64,000 nucleotides of DNA from an uncultured Prevotellaceae bacterium (GCA_900318775.1 ONLY01000018.1:43403-107402); one strand, 5' to 3'; counted from the stretch's first letter, positions 1 through 9,588 are shown. Numbers and translations are program-made. Notes: a model not told the origin generated them from the sequence alone.

Positions 1-16
1 TATATGCAAGATTTGC

Positions 17-1651
17 CTATCCCTGATGTTCATGGTTCAGATACTCAGCCAACATCTCCGCGCAACGCTCTCCGTCCACACCAGCACTCACGATGCCTCC
101 TGCATATCCTGCGCCTTCGCCACATGGGAATAGTCCCTGCAGACGTACATGCTGCAATGTCTCTCTGTCGCGCAGAATACGCACCGGAGCAGACGTGCGG
201 GTCTCCACACCTATCATCACCGCCTCGTTTGTCAGGAAACCATGACAGGCCTTTCCAAAGTTGCGGAAGCCCTGCTGCAAGCGTTTCGACACAAAGTCAG
301 GTATCCAGAAATGCATCGGTGTACTGATTAAGCCTGGCGTATATGACGACTTCGGCAAGTCATAGCTTCCCTTTCCGTTCACGAAATGCGCCATTCGCTG
401 TGCAGGCGCTGTCTGCTGCCGGTTTCCCTGCATCCACGCCGTATATTCCAAACGCTCTTGCAACTCCATCATCGCTAACGCTCCGCCGCGAACATCAATG
501 CCGGGAACCGGCGGCAACTCCATCAAGGAGCGGTCCTTCAGGTCATCCACATGCAGCTCCACCACCATGCCCGAATTGCTCCACGGGCTGTTGCGCTGCG
601 AGTTGCTCATGCCATTCACCACCAACTGCTGAGGTCCGCTGGCAGCCGGCACCACTGTGCCACCCGGACACATGCAGAAGGAATATACACCTCTGCCTTC
701 CACCTGCGTGACAAACGAATACTCAGCCGCTGGCAGATAGTCGCCTCTACCCTCTCTGCGATGATACTGAATCTGGTCTATCAATTGTGAGGGGTGCTCC
801 AGACGCACACCCACAGCAATGTCCTTCGCCTCAATCTCTACGCCCTCCGCATGCAGATAGCGGTATACATCCCGTGCGCTATGGCCCGTAGCCAGAATCA
901 CTGGCCCCATGAACGCCTGTTCGTCTCCATTTGCCTGCACACACTTCACACCCACAACTTTCGATGCCACTCCTTCTGCCTTTGACATCATCAGCCCCAC
1001 CATTTTCGTTTCGAAGTGCACCTCACCACCACAGCGAATAATCGTCTCACGCATCTGTTCAATGATGTTCGGCAAACGGTCCGTACCCAAGTGCGGATGG
1101 GCATCAGCCAAGATGCTCGTGCTGGCTCCGTGCTGGCAAAACACATTCAGAATTTTCTCCACGTTTCCACGCTTCTTGCTGCGCGTATATAGCTTGCCGT
1201 CCGAGAACGCGCCTGCGCCACCTTCGCCGAAAGAATAGTTCGACTCTGGGTCAACCGTCTGTGTGCGAGATATCTGCGCGATGTCCTTGCGGCGCTCATG
1301 CACACTCTTTCCACGCTCCACCACCACAGGACGCACACCCAGTTCTATCAGTCGCAATGCAGCAAACAGTCCCCCCGGACCTGCACCCACAACCACAGCC
1401 TGGGACTTCCCTTCCACATTCGGATAGTCTGTCCTTGCAAACTCATCATCATCGGGCAGTTCATTCACATACACCCTCACTTTCAGGTTCACATAGATGG
1501 TGCGCTGACGGGCATCAATGCTCCGTTTCAGCACACGAACCGCCTTCACCGCTCCTGCTGCAAGCCCCTTCTCTTCCAATAAAAAATGCTTGATGGCCTT
1601 TTCACTGGCAGCTACTTCGGGCAGCACCCTTATCTGAAACTCTTGTATCAT
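17..1651 (-). CDS. NAD(P)/FAD-dependent oxidoreductase (COG2509-like)
   Basis: A 544-residue flavoprotein of the large uncharacterised FAD-dependent dehydrogenase family common in Bacteroidetes. The dinucleotide-binding motif GAGPGG is at residues 89-94, preceded by an N-terminal domain of about 80 residues as usual in this family. A second conserved block (ATGHSARD, about residue 255) and a C-terminal GEGAGYAGGIVSAGVDG segment fit the FAD-contacting end. No signal peptide or membrane segment is seen, so it is probably cytosolic. The substrate is unknown. The start at 1651 gives the conserved beginning MIQEFQIRVLP; a TACTTTG element at about 1706-1712 on the same strand may be its promoter. 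The gene is complete and ends at TAG 17-19. Confidence 0.88.
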   Translation of the reverse strand: MIQEFQIRVLPEVAASEKAIKHFLLEEKGLAAGAVKAVRVLKRSIDARQRTIYVNLKVRVYVNELPDDDEFARTDYPNVEGKSQAVVVGAGPGGLFAALRLIELGVRPVVVERGKSVHERRKDIAQISRTQTVDPESNYSFGEGGAGAFSDGKLYTRSKKRGNVEKILNVFCQHGASTSILADAHPHLGTDRLPNIIEQMRETIIRCGGEVHFETKMVGLMMSKAEGVASKVVGVKCVQANGDEQAFMGPVILATGHSARDVYRYLHAEGVEIEAKDIAVGVRLEHPSQLIDQIQYHRREGRGDYLPAAEYSFVTQVEGRGVYSFCMCPGGTVVPAASGPQQLVVNGMSNSQRNSPWSNSGMVVELHVDDLKDRSLMELPPVPGIDVRGGALAMMELQERLEYTAWMQGNRQQTAPAQRMAHFVNGKGSYDLPKSSYTPGLISTPMHFWIPDFVSKRLQQGFRNFGKACHGFLTNEAVMIGVETRTSAPVRILRDRETLQHVRLQGLFPCGEGAGYAGGIVSAGVDGERCAEMLAEYLNHEHQG

Positions 1652-1792
1652 AAGCTCTATGTCAATAATTTACGCGAGACATTCTCAGCCCGCACATTCT
1701 CTTTGCAAAGTAACGACTTTTTCATTGCTTGGACAAATTTGCCCCTCACTATTTTTGTATCACAACCTCCTGTCGCCTGCAGCCACAAAATC

Positions 1793-1864
1793 GGTGTGAC
1801 TCAGACCGCCACCCTCGGTGTGACTCAGACCGACCATACCGGTGTGACTCACACCGCCCAAGTG
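1793..1864. repeat. 24-bp tandem repeat with dyad symmetry, three copies
   Basis: Three units start at 1793, 1817 and 1841, each beginning GGTGTGACTCA followed by G/CACCG. The third unit is a near-perfect palindrome (GGTGTGA-c-TCACACC). It lies between the FAD oxidoreductase and tRNA-Val genes. A 73-codon reading frame crosses it but has no family resemblance, so it is treated as non-coding. Confidence 0.75.
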
Positions 1865-1934
1865 GTGCACCAGAGGCATGAAAAAAGGCAAGGGACCGAG
1901 TCTTGTGACTCAGCCCCTTGTTCTTTTGTTTCAG

Positions 1935-2009
1935 TAGGGACGATCGGGTTCGAACCGATGACCTCTGCAATGTGACTGCAGCGCTCTAAACCAGCTGGGC
2001 TACGCCCCT
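1935..2009 (-). tRNA. tRNA-Val (anticodon CAC)
   Basis: Read on the minus strand, a 75-nt cloverleaf: acceptor AGGGGCG/CGTCCCT with one G-U pair, D arm GCCC...GAGC with one mismatch, anticodon stem CTGCA/TGCAG with loop GTCACAT, T arm ATCGG-TTCGAAC-CCGAT and discriminator A. U33 is followed by CAC, which reads valine GUG. CCA is not encoded. The promoter element is 20 nt upstream. Confidence 0.92.
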
Positions 2010-2028
2010 ATCCTGTTGTTTTCGGCTG

Positions 2029-2036
2029 CAAAGGTA
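2029..2036 (-). promoter_or_regulatory. vegetative promoter -7 element of tRNA-Val
   Basis: TACCTTTG on the minus strand, matching TAnnTTTG, 20 nt before the mature tRNA. Confidence 0.65.
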
Positions 2037-2101
2037 CGACATTCTTCCGACCTCGCCAACTTTTTGCTTCTTTTTTTATTCGTTCTTTCTCCTTTTTTCC
2101 T

Positions 2102-2109
2102 TACCTTTG
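2102..2109 (+). promoter_or_regulatory. vegetative promoter -7 element of dnaX
   Basis: TACCTTTG, matching TAnnTTTG. It overlaps the in-frame TTG at 2107, ruling that codon out as the start and favouring ATG 2140, about 25 nt downstream of the expected transcription start. Confidence 0.7.
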
Positions 2110-2139
2110 CATCTTAGAAAATCAAAAACACAGACGATT

Positions 2140-3957
2140 ATGGAGAACTATATCGTTTCGGCACGCAAGTACCGTCCTATGACGTTCGACACGGTAGTGG
2201 GACAAGGCGCGCTGACAGTGACGCTGAAGAATGCCATTCAGAGCGGCCGTCTGGCACATGCCTACCTCTTCTGCGGACCCCGCGGCGTGGGAAAGACCAC
2301 CTGTGCACGCATCTTCGCCAAGACCATCAACTGCCTCACCCCGCAACCCAATGGCGAGGCTTGTGGAGAGTGCGAGTCGTGCAAGGCATTCAACGAAGGG
2401 CGCTCGTACAACATCCACGAACTGGATGCCGCATCGAACAACTCCGTGGAAGACATTCGCCAGTTAATTGAGCAAGTGCGCATACCGCCCCAGATTGGCA
2501 AATACAAAGTATTCATCATCGACGAGGTGCACATGCTCTCACAGGCCGCCTTCAATGCCTTCCTGAAGACATTGGAGGAACCGCCCCAGCACGCCATCTT
2601 CATTCTCGCCACCACCGAGAAGCACAAGATTCTGCCCACCATCATGAGCCGATGCCAGATTTACGACTTCAAGCGCATGGGTGTGGACGACATCATGGGA
2701 CACCTGAAGAATGTGGCAGAGAAAGAAGGCATCACGGCAGAGGACTCTGCACTGAACATCATTGCGCAGAAAGCCGATGGAGGCATGCGCGACGCACTCA
2801 GCATCTTCGACCAGGTAGCCTCGTTCTGTGGTGGCAACATCACCTACCAGCGCACCATCGAGAATCTGAATGTGCTTGACTACGACTATTATTTCCGCCT
2901 CACCGACTACTGCGTGGAAGGCAAGATAACAGAGTGCATGCTCACGCTCAACGAGATTCTCTCCAAAGGCTTCGAGGGGCAGTACTTCATCACAGGCCTG
3001 TCCAGTCACCTGCGCAACCTGCTGGTGGCACAAGACCCGCAAACCACAGCCTTGATTGACGCAAGCGAAGAGGTGCGCACAAAATACCAGGAGCAAGCCA
3101 AGAAATGCACGCCTAAGTTCCTCTTCCGCGCCATGAAGCTGGCCAATACCTGCGACCTCAACTACAAGCAGAGCCAGAACAAGCGGCTGCTGGTGGAACT
3201 CACCCTCATCGAGATGGCGCAACTCTCCTCCGATGACGGGGACGCATCCGGGCTTTGCCCTACGAAGATTCTTAAACCCATCTTTCAGGCCCTGCGCGCC
3301 AAGCAAGCAGGAGCCGCACCTATTCAGCAGAACAGCACAACGGATACGGCTGCCACACAGCCCCAACCGGCACGTGCAGCAGATCACACCACACCAACGG
3401 TAGCTCAGCCCACATTGGCAACAGCACAGTCTGCTACTGCACCAGCAGAACACGCACGCCCTGTCGTTCAGACGGCACCACGTCCACAGACCCCCACCCT
3501 CCGTTCCTTCTCTCTGCGCCGCTCGGCACAGCAAACCCAGCAACAGAAAGTGGAGGAGCAGCAAGAGGCAGCTGTTGTGGTCGCAGAAGAACGTCCCTTC
3601 GACAACGTAGAACTGACCATTGCTTGGCGAGAGTTTGCAGCGGCATTGCCACACGAAGACATCGCCATGTCACATCGTATGGACAACATGGAACCTACCC
3701 TTCAACAGGATGGCACCACCTTCCTTGTGATAGCAGACAACCCCTCCATTCTCAACGAATTGGAGCACATGACTCCACGCATCGAGAACTACCTGCGCCA
3801 ACGTCTGCGCAACGGCAAAGTGCACATGACCCTGCGTCTGCGCGAAATCACAGACAAGCGAAAAGTGTACAGCCGCAAGGAAATATACCAGATGATGCTG
3901 GAACAGAGTCAGGCACTAAGAAAACTAAGAGAAGTATTCCAGTTGGAACTGGCATAA
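2140..3957 (+). CDS. dnaX: DNA polymerase III subunits gamma/tau
   Basis: Clamp-loader ATPase of 605 residues. The AAA+ core starts with SARKYRPMTFDTVVGQ; Walker A is GPRGVGKTT at residues 46-54, a zinc-binding set of cysteines lies at about 65-81 (CGECESC part), and the Walker B region IIDEVHML is followed by the sensor segment. After about residue 360 comes a low-complexity Gln/Thr/Ala/Pro linker and a C-terminal tau-like domain (about 500-605), the usual layout of long Bacteroidetes DnaX. No slippery A-run for a short gamma form was noticed. trmB follows after 6 bases, so the two are probably co-transcribed. The longer frame from TTG 2107 is rejected because that codon is part of the promoter. 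Confidence 0.96.
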   Translation: MENYIVSARKYRPMTFDTVVGQGALTVTLKNAIQSGRLAHAYLFCGPRGVGKTTCARIFAKTINCLTPQPNGEACGECESCKAFNEGRSYNIHELDAASNNSVEDIRQLIEQVRIPPQIGKYKVFIIDEVHMLSQAAFNAFLKTLEEPPQHAIFILATTEKHKILPTIMSRCQIYDFKRMGVDDIMGHLKNVAEKEGITAEDSALNIIAQKADGGMRDALSIFDQVASFCGGNITYQRTIENLNVLDYDYYFRLTDYCVEGKITECMLTLNEILSKGFEGQYFITGLSSHLRNLLVAQDPQTTALIDASEEVRTKYQEQAKKCTPKFLFRAMKLANTCDLNYKQSQNKRLLVELTLIEMAQLSSDDGDASGLCPTKILKPIFQALRAKQAGAAPIQQNSTTDTAATQPQPARAADHTTPTVAQPTLATAQSATAPAEHARPVVQTAPRPQTPTLRSFSLRRSAQQTQQQKVEEQQEAAVVVAEERPFDNVELTIAWREFAAALPHEDIAMSHRMDNMEPTLQQDGTTFLVIADNPSILNELEHMTPRIENYLRQRLRNGKVHMTLRLREITDKRKVYSRKEIYQMMLEQSQALRKLREVFQLELA

Positions 3958-3963
3958 TTACAT

Positions 3964-4725
3964 ATGGGAAAAGGAAAGTTAGCAAAATTTGCAGAGATGG
4001 CGGAGAACCCGCTAGTAGTGGAATGCCCTTTCTGGCAACTGGAACAAGAAGGATTTCCGCTTAAAGGGAAATGGCACGAGGAGTTTTTCAAGAACCAGAA
4101 CCCCATCGTGCTCGAATTGGGCTGCGGACGCGGTGAATACACCATCGGACTGGCACGCCGATTCCCCAACAAAAATTTCATTGGCATCGACATCAAGGGA
4201 GCACGCATGTGGCATGGAGCCAAGACTGCACTGGAGGAAGGCATGAAGAACGTCGCCTTCTTGCGTACCAATATTGAGTGCATCGCAGGCTTTTTCGCCC
4301 CTGGCGAGGTGGCAGAAATCTGGCTCACCTTCTCCGACCCACAGATGAAGAAAGCGACAAAGCGCCTCACATCCACCTATTTCATGGAACGCTATCGCCA
4401 CTTCCTCATTGATGGAGGGCTCATCAATGTGAAGACCGACTCCAACTTCCTCGCCACCTATACTAAGTATATGGTGGAGAAGAATGGCCTGCCCATGAAG
4501 CAATGCACCTTCGACCTCTATGCTGAGAAGGAAGCAGATTCATCGCTCACCGACATCCGCACCTACTACGAAGGCATGTGGCTCGAACGCGGCATCCCCA
4601 TCAAGTACCTGCAATTCGAACTGCCCCAGCAAGGCACTCTCGAAGAGCCCGACATCGAAATACCCGTTGATGGCTACCGCTCCTACAACCATGAAGTGGT
4701 GAGCACCAAGAAGACTGGCAAGTAA
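3964..4725 (+). CDS. trmB: tRNA (guanine-N7-)-methyltransferase
   Basis: A 253-residue class I SAM-dependent methyltransferase that makes m7G46 in tRNA. The SAM-binding motif [16 protein letters not shown] is at about residues 43-58, followed by [14 protein letters not shown], and the TrmB hallmark [15 protein letters not shown] at about 120-135 occupies the position of the PDPWPKKRH motif of other phyla. It begins 6 nt after dnaX, suggesting an operon. The 3' flank passes into octamer repeats. The start ATG 3964 is the first methionine and fits the family's length. Confidence 0.93.
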   Translation: MGKGKLAKFAEMAENPLVVECPFWQLEQEGFPLKGKWHEEFFKNQNPIVLELGCGRGEYTIGLARRFPNKNFIGIDIKGARMWHGAKTALEEGMKNVAFLRTNIECIAGFFAPGEVAEIWLTFSDPQMKKATKRLTSTYFMERYRHFLIDGGLINVKTDSNFLATYTKYMVEKNGLPMKQCTFDLYAEKEADSSLTDIRTYYEGMWLERGIPIKYLQFELPQQGTLEEPDIEIPVDGYRSYNHEVVSTKKTGK

Positions 4726-4792
4726 AAAAGACCAATGACAAGAACTTGACATTCGGAAGTTGACTACGGAGTGAAAGAAGACAATAGTGAAA

Positions 4793-4972
4793 ATTCACAA
4801 TTTCACGATTTCACAATTTCACGATTTCACAATTTCACGATTTCACGATTTCACAATTTCACAATTTCACACCGCTAGCAATTATCAACGTTTGTAGCAG
4901 CGAGAGCAGAGCCAAGCAAACTCTCAACTGTCAACTGTCAACTCTCAACTATCAACTGTCAATTAAATAAAA
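4793..4972. repeat. octamer array (RATTTCAC) plus heptamer array (CAACTGT-like)
   Basis: Nine perfect-length octamers, AATTTCAC or GATTTCAC, fill 4799-4870. A short core containing CACACCGCTAGCAATTATC follows, then about six heptamers of the CAACTGT/CAACTCT/CAACTAT type at 4921-4965. The array ends just before the ATG of the Mrp-type ATPase. No coding potential is seen. Confidence 0.85.
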
Positions 4973-4974
4973 AC

Positions 4975-6075
4975 ATGACCATATACCCCAAACTCATACA
5001 CGATGCCCTCAACACCGTACGCTATCCTGGCAACGGAAAGAGCATCATGGAAAACGAGATGCTGGAGGACGACCTCCGCATCGATGGCATGAAAGTGTCT
5101 TTCTCCCTGATTTTCGAGAAAGAGACAGACCCTTTCAAGAAATCTGTAGTGAAAGCCGCAGAAGCAGCTATCAAGACCTTTGTGCATCCCGACGTGGAAG
5201 TCACCATTGGCACAAAGGCCAAGACTGCGCTTCCTCCAGAGCCCGACAAACTCCTTCCAGGCGTCAAGAACATCATCGCTGTCAGCTCAGGCAAAGGCGG
5301 TGTAGGCAAATCTACCGTCACGGCTAACCTTGCCATTGGTTTGGCAAAACTCGGTTACCGAGTGGGGCTGCTTGACACCGACATCTTCGGTCCATCCATG
5401 CCCAAGATGTTTGGTGTGGAAGATGCACGCCCCTACGCAGACAATGTGGACGGTCGCGACCTCATTGTGCCCATCGAGAAATACGGCGTAAAGTTGCTCT
5501 CCATCGGTTTCTTTGTCAATCCCGACCAAGCCACCCTGTGGCGTGGCGGTATGGCATGCAACGCTCTGAAGCAGCTCATCACCGAAGCCAAGTGGGGAGA
5601 CCTCGACTACTTCATCCTTGACACCCCTCCTGGCACCAGCGACATTCATCTGACACTCATCCAGACCCTGAGCATCACAGGAGCCATCATCGTGTCCACT
5701 CCTCAGCAAGTAGCTTTGGCAGATGCACGCAAAGGCATCAACATGTACATGAACGAGAAAGTGAACGTGCCTATCCTCGGACTCGTGGAGAACATGGCAT
5801 GGTTCACTCCTGCCGAACTGCCTGAGAACAAATACTACATCTTTGGCAAAGACGGCTGCAAGAACCTTGCAGAAGAGCTGAACGTGCCCCTTTTGGCACA
5901 AGTGCCTCTTATCCAGTCAGTCTGTGAGACAGGTGACAAAGGTGAGCCCGCAGTACTCAATCCTGCATCTCCCGAAGGCATCGCATTCATGAGCCTGGCC
6001 GCCAAAGTCGTCACCCAAGTGGACAAGCGCAACATGGAGCTGGAACCCACCCATCGAGTAGAGGTAAAACGTTGA
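4975..6075 (+). CDS. apbC: Mrp/NBP35-family P-loop ATPase (Fe-S cluster carrier)
   Basis: 366 residues with an N-terminal MIP18/DUF59-like domain (1-85) and a C-terminal SIMIBI-class ATPase. The deviant Walker A SGKGGVGKST is at 105-114, with LLDTDIFGPSMPKMFG (switch I region) and YFILDTPPGTSD (Walker B) downstream. These proteins bind and deliver Fe-S clusters in the cytosol. The bridging CxxC found near ENMAWF in many homologues is not present (TPAELPENKYYIFG instead), which seems usual for Bacteroidetes members but means cluster binding is not shown by this sequence. The stop TGA 6073-6075 is also the first part of the downstream heptamer array. Confidence 0.9.
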   Translation: MTIYPKLIHDALNTVRYPGNGKSIMENEMLEDDLRIDGMKVSFSLIFEKETDPFKKSVVKAAEAAIKTFVHPDVEVTIGTKAKTALPPEPDKLLPGVKNIIAVSSGKGGVGKSTVTANLAIGLAKLGYRVGLLDTDIFGPSMPKMFGVEDARPYADNVDGRDLIVPIEKYGVKLLSIGFFVNPDQATLWRGGMACNALKQLITEAKWGDLDYFILDTPPGTSDIHLTLIQTLSITGAIIVSTPQQVALADARKGINMYMNEKVNVPILGLVENMAWFTPAELPENKYYIFGKDGCKNLAEELNVPLLAQVPLIQSVCETGDKGEPAVLNPASPEGIAFMSLAAKVVTQVDKRNMELEPTHRVEVKR

Positions 6076-6240
6076 GAATTGACAATCTTATCTAATTGAC
6101 AATTGACAATTGATAATTGACAATTACCATGCGGCTTGATGATCTATTTGCGCACACCGCGTTAGCCTAATTATCAATTGTCAATTATCAATTCTCAATC
6201 GTCAACTCTCAACTGTCAACAGTCAACTCTCAACTAAACA
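6071..6240. repeat. heptamer-flanked intergenic element, copy A
   Basis: TTGAGAATTGACAAT-type heptamers are followed by a core at about 6123-6178 containing ATTACCATGCGG, TTGATGATCTATTTG and CACCGCGTTAGCCTAATT, then heptamers in the opposite sense (TCAATTG, TCAATTA, TCAACTC). The core recurs inverted at 13090-13140 with one visible mismatch. It occupies the whole gap between the Mrp-type ATPase and the pseudouridine synthase. Confidence 0.85.
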
Positions 6241-6249
6241 AGGTTGCCC

Positions 6250-7671
6250 ATGCTTCATCCCTTTCCGCCCGAACTGGCAAGCATTCCTTCGCCCAAACAA
6301 TTCACCTATCCTTTCTGCTACCGCCCACACCCATTGTGCCAGTGGGCAGCAAAGGAAGTGATAGCAGACTGCTACCACACGCCTGAAATGTACCCCAAGG
6401 AAGGCAAGATGTTTGGTGTGCTGGTGGTGGAGCATGAGGGACAGCGATACTATCTGCGAGCCTTTTCGGGCATCTACAACGGCACCTACCATCACGATGG
6501 ATATGTACCTCCCATATATGACCTGCAGAATCCGAAAGGCTATTTTCAACAGGAAGAACAGCGCATCGGTGACCTCTCACGACAACTCAACGAGGCTACT
6601 GATGACGCTCAGCGCACCCAACTGAAAGCTCTGCGCAAGGATGCCTCACACGCCTTGCAGATGTGGACCTTTCGTCAATACCGAATGCGCAACGCATTGG
6701 GAGGAACGGCAGACCTTATCGACATCTTCAAGGACCACAAGACACCCTACACCGAAGAAGACTACATTGACTACAAAGAAGGGCGCCTCAACGAGAAACC
6801 TAAGGCACGACTGGGCATTCCTCCTGGCGGTGCAGGCGAATGTTGTGCTCCCAAACTGCTGCAATATGCCTACCTGCATGGGCTGAAGCCCTTGTGCATG
6901 GAAGAGTTTTGGGTAGGCCCCTCACAAGGCAACGACATGCGCATCGAAGGACACTTCTACCCTGCCTGCCAGCACAAGTGCGTTCCCATTCTCACCTACA
7001 TGATGCAAGGGCTCAACGTGGAAGAGAACCCCTTGTTTGCACGCGGAAAGGCACTCCTTGAGCAAGTGCACACCCTCTACGAAGACGATGACATCATGGT
7101 GGTAGTGAAGCCATCAGGCCTTCTCTCTGTACCTAGCCGCAATCATGGCGAAGTATCCCTACAGGAACACCTCAGCGCCCTCAACCCAGACATACGGTTA
7201 GCGCATCGATTAGACCAAGACACATCAGGTATTCTATTGGCCTCCAAGAACTTAAATGCATTCAAAAAGTTACAGCAGCAGTTTTACCAGCATGATATAA
7301 AGAAGACGTATGTGGCAATTCTTGATGCACCTCTTGCAGGCATCTCCAAGCCCACATCGGGCACCATCTCCCTACCCTTGTCACGCAATCCCTTCGACTC
7401 ACCGCGCCAAGTAGTAAGCCAACGCTACGGCAAGCCAGCCATTACCCGCTATCAGTTCGTTGATGAGAATCGAGTGGAACTCTTTCCACAAACAGGGCGC
7501 ACCCATCAGTTGCGCATCCATTGTGCCCATCCCGATGGTTTAGGCCGTCCCATCAAAGGCGATATCCTTTACGGCACCGCTTCCGACCGCCTCTATCTTC
7601 ATGCCGAAAGCATCACCTTCCAGCACCCCACCACGGGAGAATGGATGACCTTCACGGAAAAAGCCTTTTAA
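6250..7671 (+). CDS. RluA-family RNA pseudouridine synthase with N-terminal extension
   Basis: About 473 residues. The C-terminal 220 residues form the pseudouridine synthase: YEDDDIMVVVKPSGLLSVP, the catalytic-Asp motif AHRLDQDTSGILLASK, and the late motif GRTHQLRIH. The N-terminal 240 residues are not an S4 domain; they contain several Cys/His pairs (CYRPHPLCQWA, CQHKCVP) and the phrase GIPPGGAGECCAPKLL. This layout matches a distinct long subgroup found in Bacteroidetes and gamma-proteobacteria. Whether the target is rRNA or tRNA cannot be told. ATG 6250 is chosen over TTG 6244. The gene is convergent with the mutase and separated from it by a strong hairpin. Confidence 0.85.
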   Translation: MLHPFPPELASIPSPKQFTYPFCYRPHPLCQWAAKEVIADCYHTPEMYPKEGKMFGVLVVEHEGQRYYLRAFSGIYNGTYHHDGYVPPIYDLQNPKGYFQQEEQRIGDLSRQLNEATDDAQRTQLKALRKDASHALQMWTFRQYRMRNALGGTADLIDIFKDHKTPYTEEDYIDYKEGRLNEKPKARLGIPPGGAGECCAPKLLQYAYLHGLKPLCMEEFWVGPSQGNDMRIEGHFYPACQHKCVPILTYMMQGLNVEENPLFARGKALLEQVHTLYEDDDIMVVVKPSGLLSVPSRNHGEVSLQEHLSALNPDIRLAHRLDQDTSGILLASKNLNAFKKLQQQFYQHDIKKTYVAILDAPLAGISKPTSGTISLPLSRNPFDSPRQVVSQRYGKPAITRYQFVDENRVELFPQTGRTHQLRIHCAHPDGLGRPIKGDILYGTASDRLYLHAESITFQHPTTGEWMTFTEKAF

Positions 7672-7696
7672 CCAAGTAGCCATTTCCACACACAAA

Positions 7697-7726
7697 AAGG
7701 AGGACAGGAATCATCCTGTCCTCCTT
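7697..7726. terminator. bidirectional hairpin between convergent genes
   Basis: Perfect 13-bp stem AAGGAGGACAGGA / TCCTGTCCTCCTT with a 4-base loop, lying between the stops of the pseudouridine synthase (+) and the phosphohexomutase (-). Confidence 0.75.
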
Positions 7727-7762
7727 CTTATTCATTATTAGATATTTGAGAATTGACATCGA

Positions 7763-9499
7763 TTACAGACCCAAGTCCTTCTTGATGGCATCCACTTTAG
7801 CCTGAGCCTCAGCAGTAGCAGAAGGATAGCATTTTGGACATCCCATTTCGCCCTTCACCTCCACATAGAACTTAATCTTAGGCTCGGTGCCAGAAGGACG
7901 AACAGAAATCTTAGTGCCGTCAGCAGTGAACCACTGGAGCACATTGCTTGTAGCGGGCATATCGATAGCAGATTCCTTGCCGTCGCACACTTGCTTCAGC
8001 GTCTTGTAGTCCTTCACGCATACTACAGGGCTTCCACCCAGCGATGTTGGAGGAGTATTGCGGAAGTCTTCCATCATCTGCTTAATTTCGTCAGCGCCGC
8101 TCTTGCCAGGCTTCGTCACAGAAATAGCATTCTGATAAGCAAAGCCATAGTCAAGGTAAATCTTCATAAGCAGGTCGTACAGCGTCATGCCATTATCCTT
8201 AGCCCACGCAGCAATTTCGCAGAGCAAGCAGATAGAAGCAGGGCTGTCCTTGTCGCGCACCTTGTCAAATGGCAGGTATCCAAATGATTCCTCACCGCCG
8301 CCAATATACTTCTTCACGCCCTCAGAGAGCTTGATTTCACGTGCAATCCACTTAAAGCCAGTATAGACGTCGCGAATCTCCACATTGTTGCGCTTAGCGA
8401 TTTCAGCGATTGTCTCCGTTGTCACGATGGTCTTCACCATGAACTCGTTGCCCTTCAACTGGCCCAGCTTTTTCTTGTTCTCAATGATATAGTAAGAGAG
8501 CATCAAAGCAGTCTGGTTACCATTCAGGATGCACCATTCGCCCTTAGGATCACGGCAAACCACAGCCAGGCGGTCTGCATCAGGGTCAGAAGCCAACACA
8601 AGGTCAGCATTCAGCTTGTCGCCCAACTTCATGCCCAGCGTCATCGCCTCAGAGTTCTCAGGGTTAGGAGAAACCACTGTTGGGAAGTTACCATCAATCA
8701 CCATCTGCTCCTTCACCACGTTGATGTTCTGGAAGCCCCAAGTGCGCAGAGCGGCAGGGATAATCACACGGCCCGTTCCGTGCAGTGGAGAGTAAACGAT
8801 GCAAAGGTCCTTCTGGCGGTTAATCACGTCCTGGTCAACCAGAGCTTCGTGCACAGCGTTCAGGTAGTCGATATCCATCTCGCCACCAATAATCTGGATG
8901 AGGTCATTGTTAGGCGTGAACTTCACTTGGTCAATCGTCACCTTGTTCACCTCGTCAATGATGCCCGTGTCATGTGGAGCCAGCACCTGTGCGCCATCGT
9001 CCCAGTAAGCCTTGTAGCCGTTATACTCGCGTGGGTTATGGCTGGCTGTGATGTTCACACCTGCCTGAGCGCCCAGCTGGCGGATAGCGAATGAAATCTC
9101 AGGAGTAGGACGAAGGCTCTCGAAGAGATAAGCCTTGATGCCATTAGCCGAGAAGATATCAGCCACGGTCTCAGCAAACAGACGAGAGTTGTTGCGGCAG
9201 TCGTGACCTACCACCACGCTGATATCCTTCTTGCCAGCAAATGCCTTCAGGATATAGTTGGCAAAGCCTTGAGTGGCCATGCCCACGATATATTTGTTCA
9301 TGCGGTTGGTGCCCGCGCCCATGATACCGCGCAATCCGCCAGTACCAAACTCCAGATTCTGGTAGAATGCGTCAATGAGAGCAGTCTTGTCCTCTGCATC
9401 GAGCATAGCCTTCACTTCTGCCTGTGTCTCGGCATCAAATGCTGGTGAGAGCCACTTCTGAGCCTCAGCCGTACATTGCTTAATCAGTTCGTTGTCCAT
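7763..9499 (-). CDS. phosphoglucomutase/phosphomannomutase-family phosphohexomutase
   Basis: 578-residue alpha-D-phosphohexomutase that interconverts hexose 1- and 6-phosphates in the cytosol. In order: sugar-binding start GTGGLRGIMGAGTNRMN (about 52-68), the phosphoserine loop TASHNPREYNGYK (about 150), the Mg-binding loop DPDADRLAVV (about 305), and the C-terminal phosphate-binding loop RPSGTEPKIKFY. The length agrees with the 570-580-residue PgcA-like subgroup of Bacteroidetes and Firmicutes. Substrate preference (glucose or mannose) is not visible. The vegetative promoter TATCTTTG is at 9576-9583, giving a leader of about 70 nt. Confidence 0.93.
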   Translation of the reverse strand: MDNELIKQCTAEAQKWLSPAFDAETQAEVKAMLDAEDKTALIDAFYQNLEFGTGGLRGIMGAGTNRMNKYIVGMATQGFANYILKAFAGKKDISVVVGHDCRNNSRLFAETVADIFSANGIKAYLFESLRPTPEISFAIRQLGAQAGVNITASHNPREYNGYKAYWDDGAQVLAPHDTGIIDEVNKVTIDQVKFTPNNDLIQIIGGEMDIDYLNAVHEALVDQDVINRQKDLCIVYSPLHGTGRVIIPAALRTWGFQNINVVKEQMVIDGNFPTVVSPNPENSEAMTLGMKLGDKLNADLVLASDPDADRLAVVCRDPKGEWCILNGNQTALMLSYYIIENKKKLGQLKGNEFMVKTIVTTETIAEIAKRNNVEIRDVYTGFKWIAREIKLSEGVKKYIGGGEESFGYLPFDKVRDKDSPASICLLCEIAAWAKDNGMTLYDLLMKIYLDYGFAYQNAISVTKPGKSGADEIKQMMEDFRNTPPTSLGGSPVVCVKDYKTLKQVCDGKESAIDMPATSNVLQWFTADGTKISVRPSGTEPKIKFYVEVKGEMGCPKCYPSATAEAQAKVDAIKKDLGL

Positions 9500-9575
9500 A
9501 CTATTTGTTTTTTAGTTTTTAGTGCGTTAGTCTTTTAGCCATTTAGGGGTTAAACGCCCTATATCGGGCTGGTTG

Positions 9576-9583
9576 CAAAGATA
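9576..9583 (-). promoter_or_regulatory. vegetative promoter -7 element of the phosphohexomutase
   Basis: TATCTTTG on the minus strand, about 77 nt before ATG 9499. Confidence 0.6.
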
Positions 9584-9588
9584 AAACA

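Noticed and set aside
1749..1970. 73-codon frame with 8-residue repeats (RSESHRGW)
   Set aside because: Its periodicity comes from the 24-bp DNA repeat, and it runs into tRNA-Val.
2539..3654. 371-codon minus-strand frame
   Set aside because: Antisense to dnaX and very Cys/Leu-rich, as expected of a complement frame.
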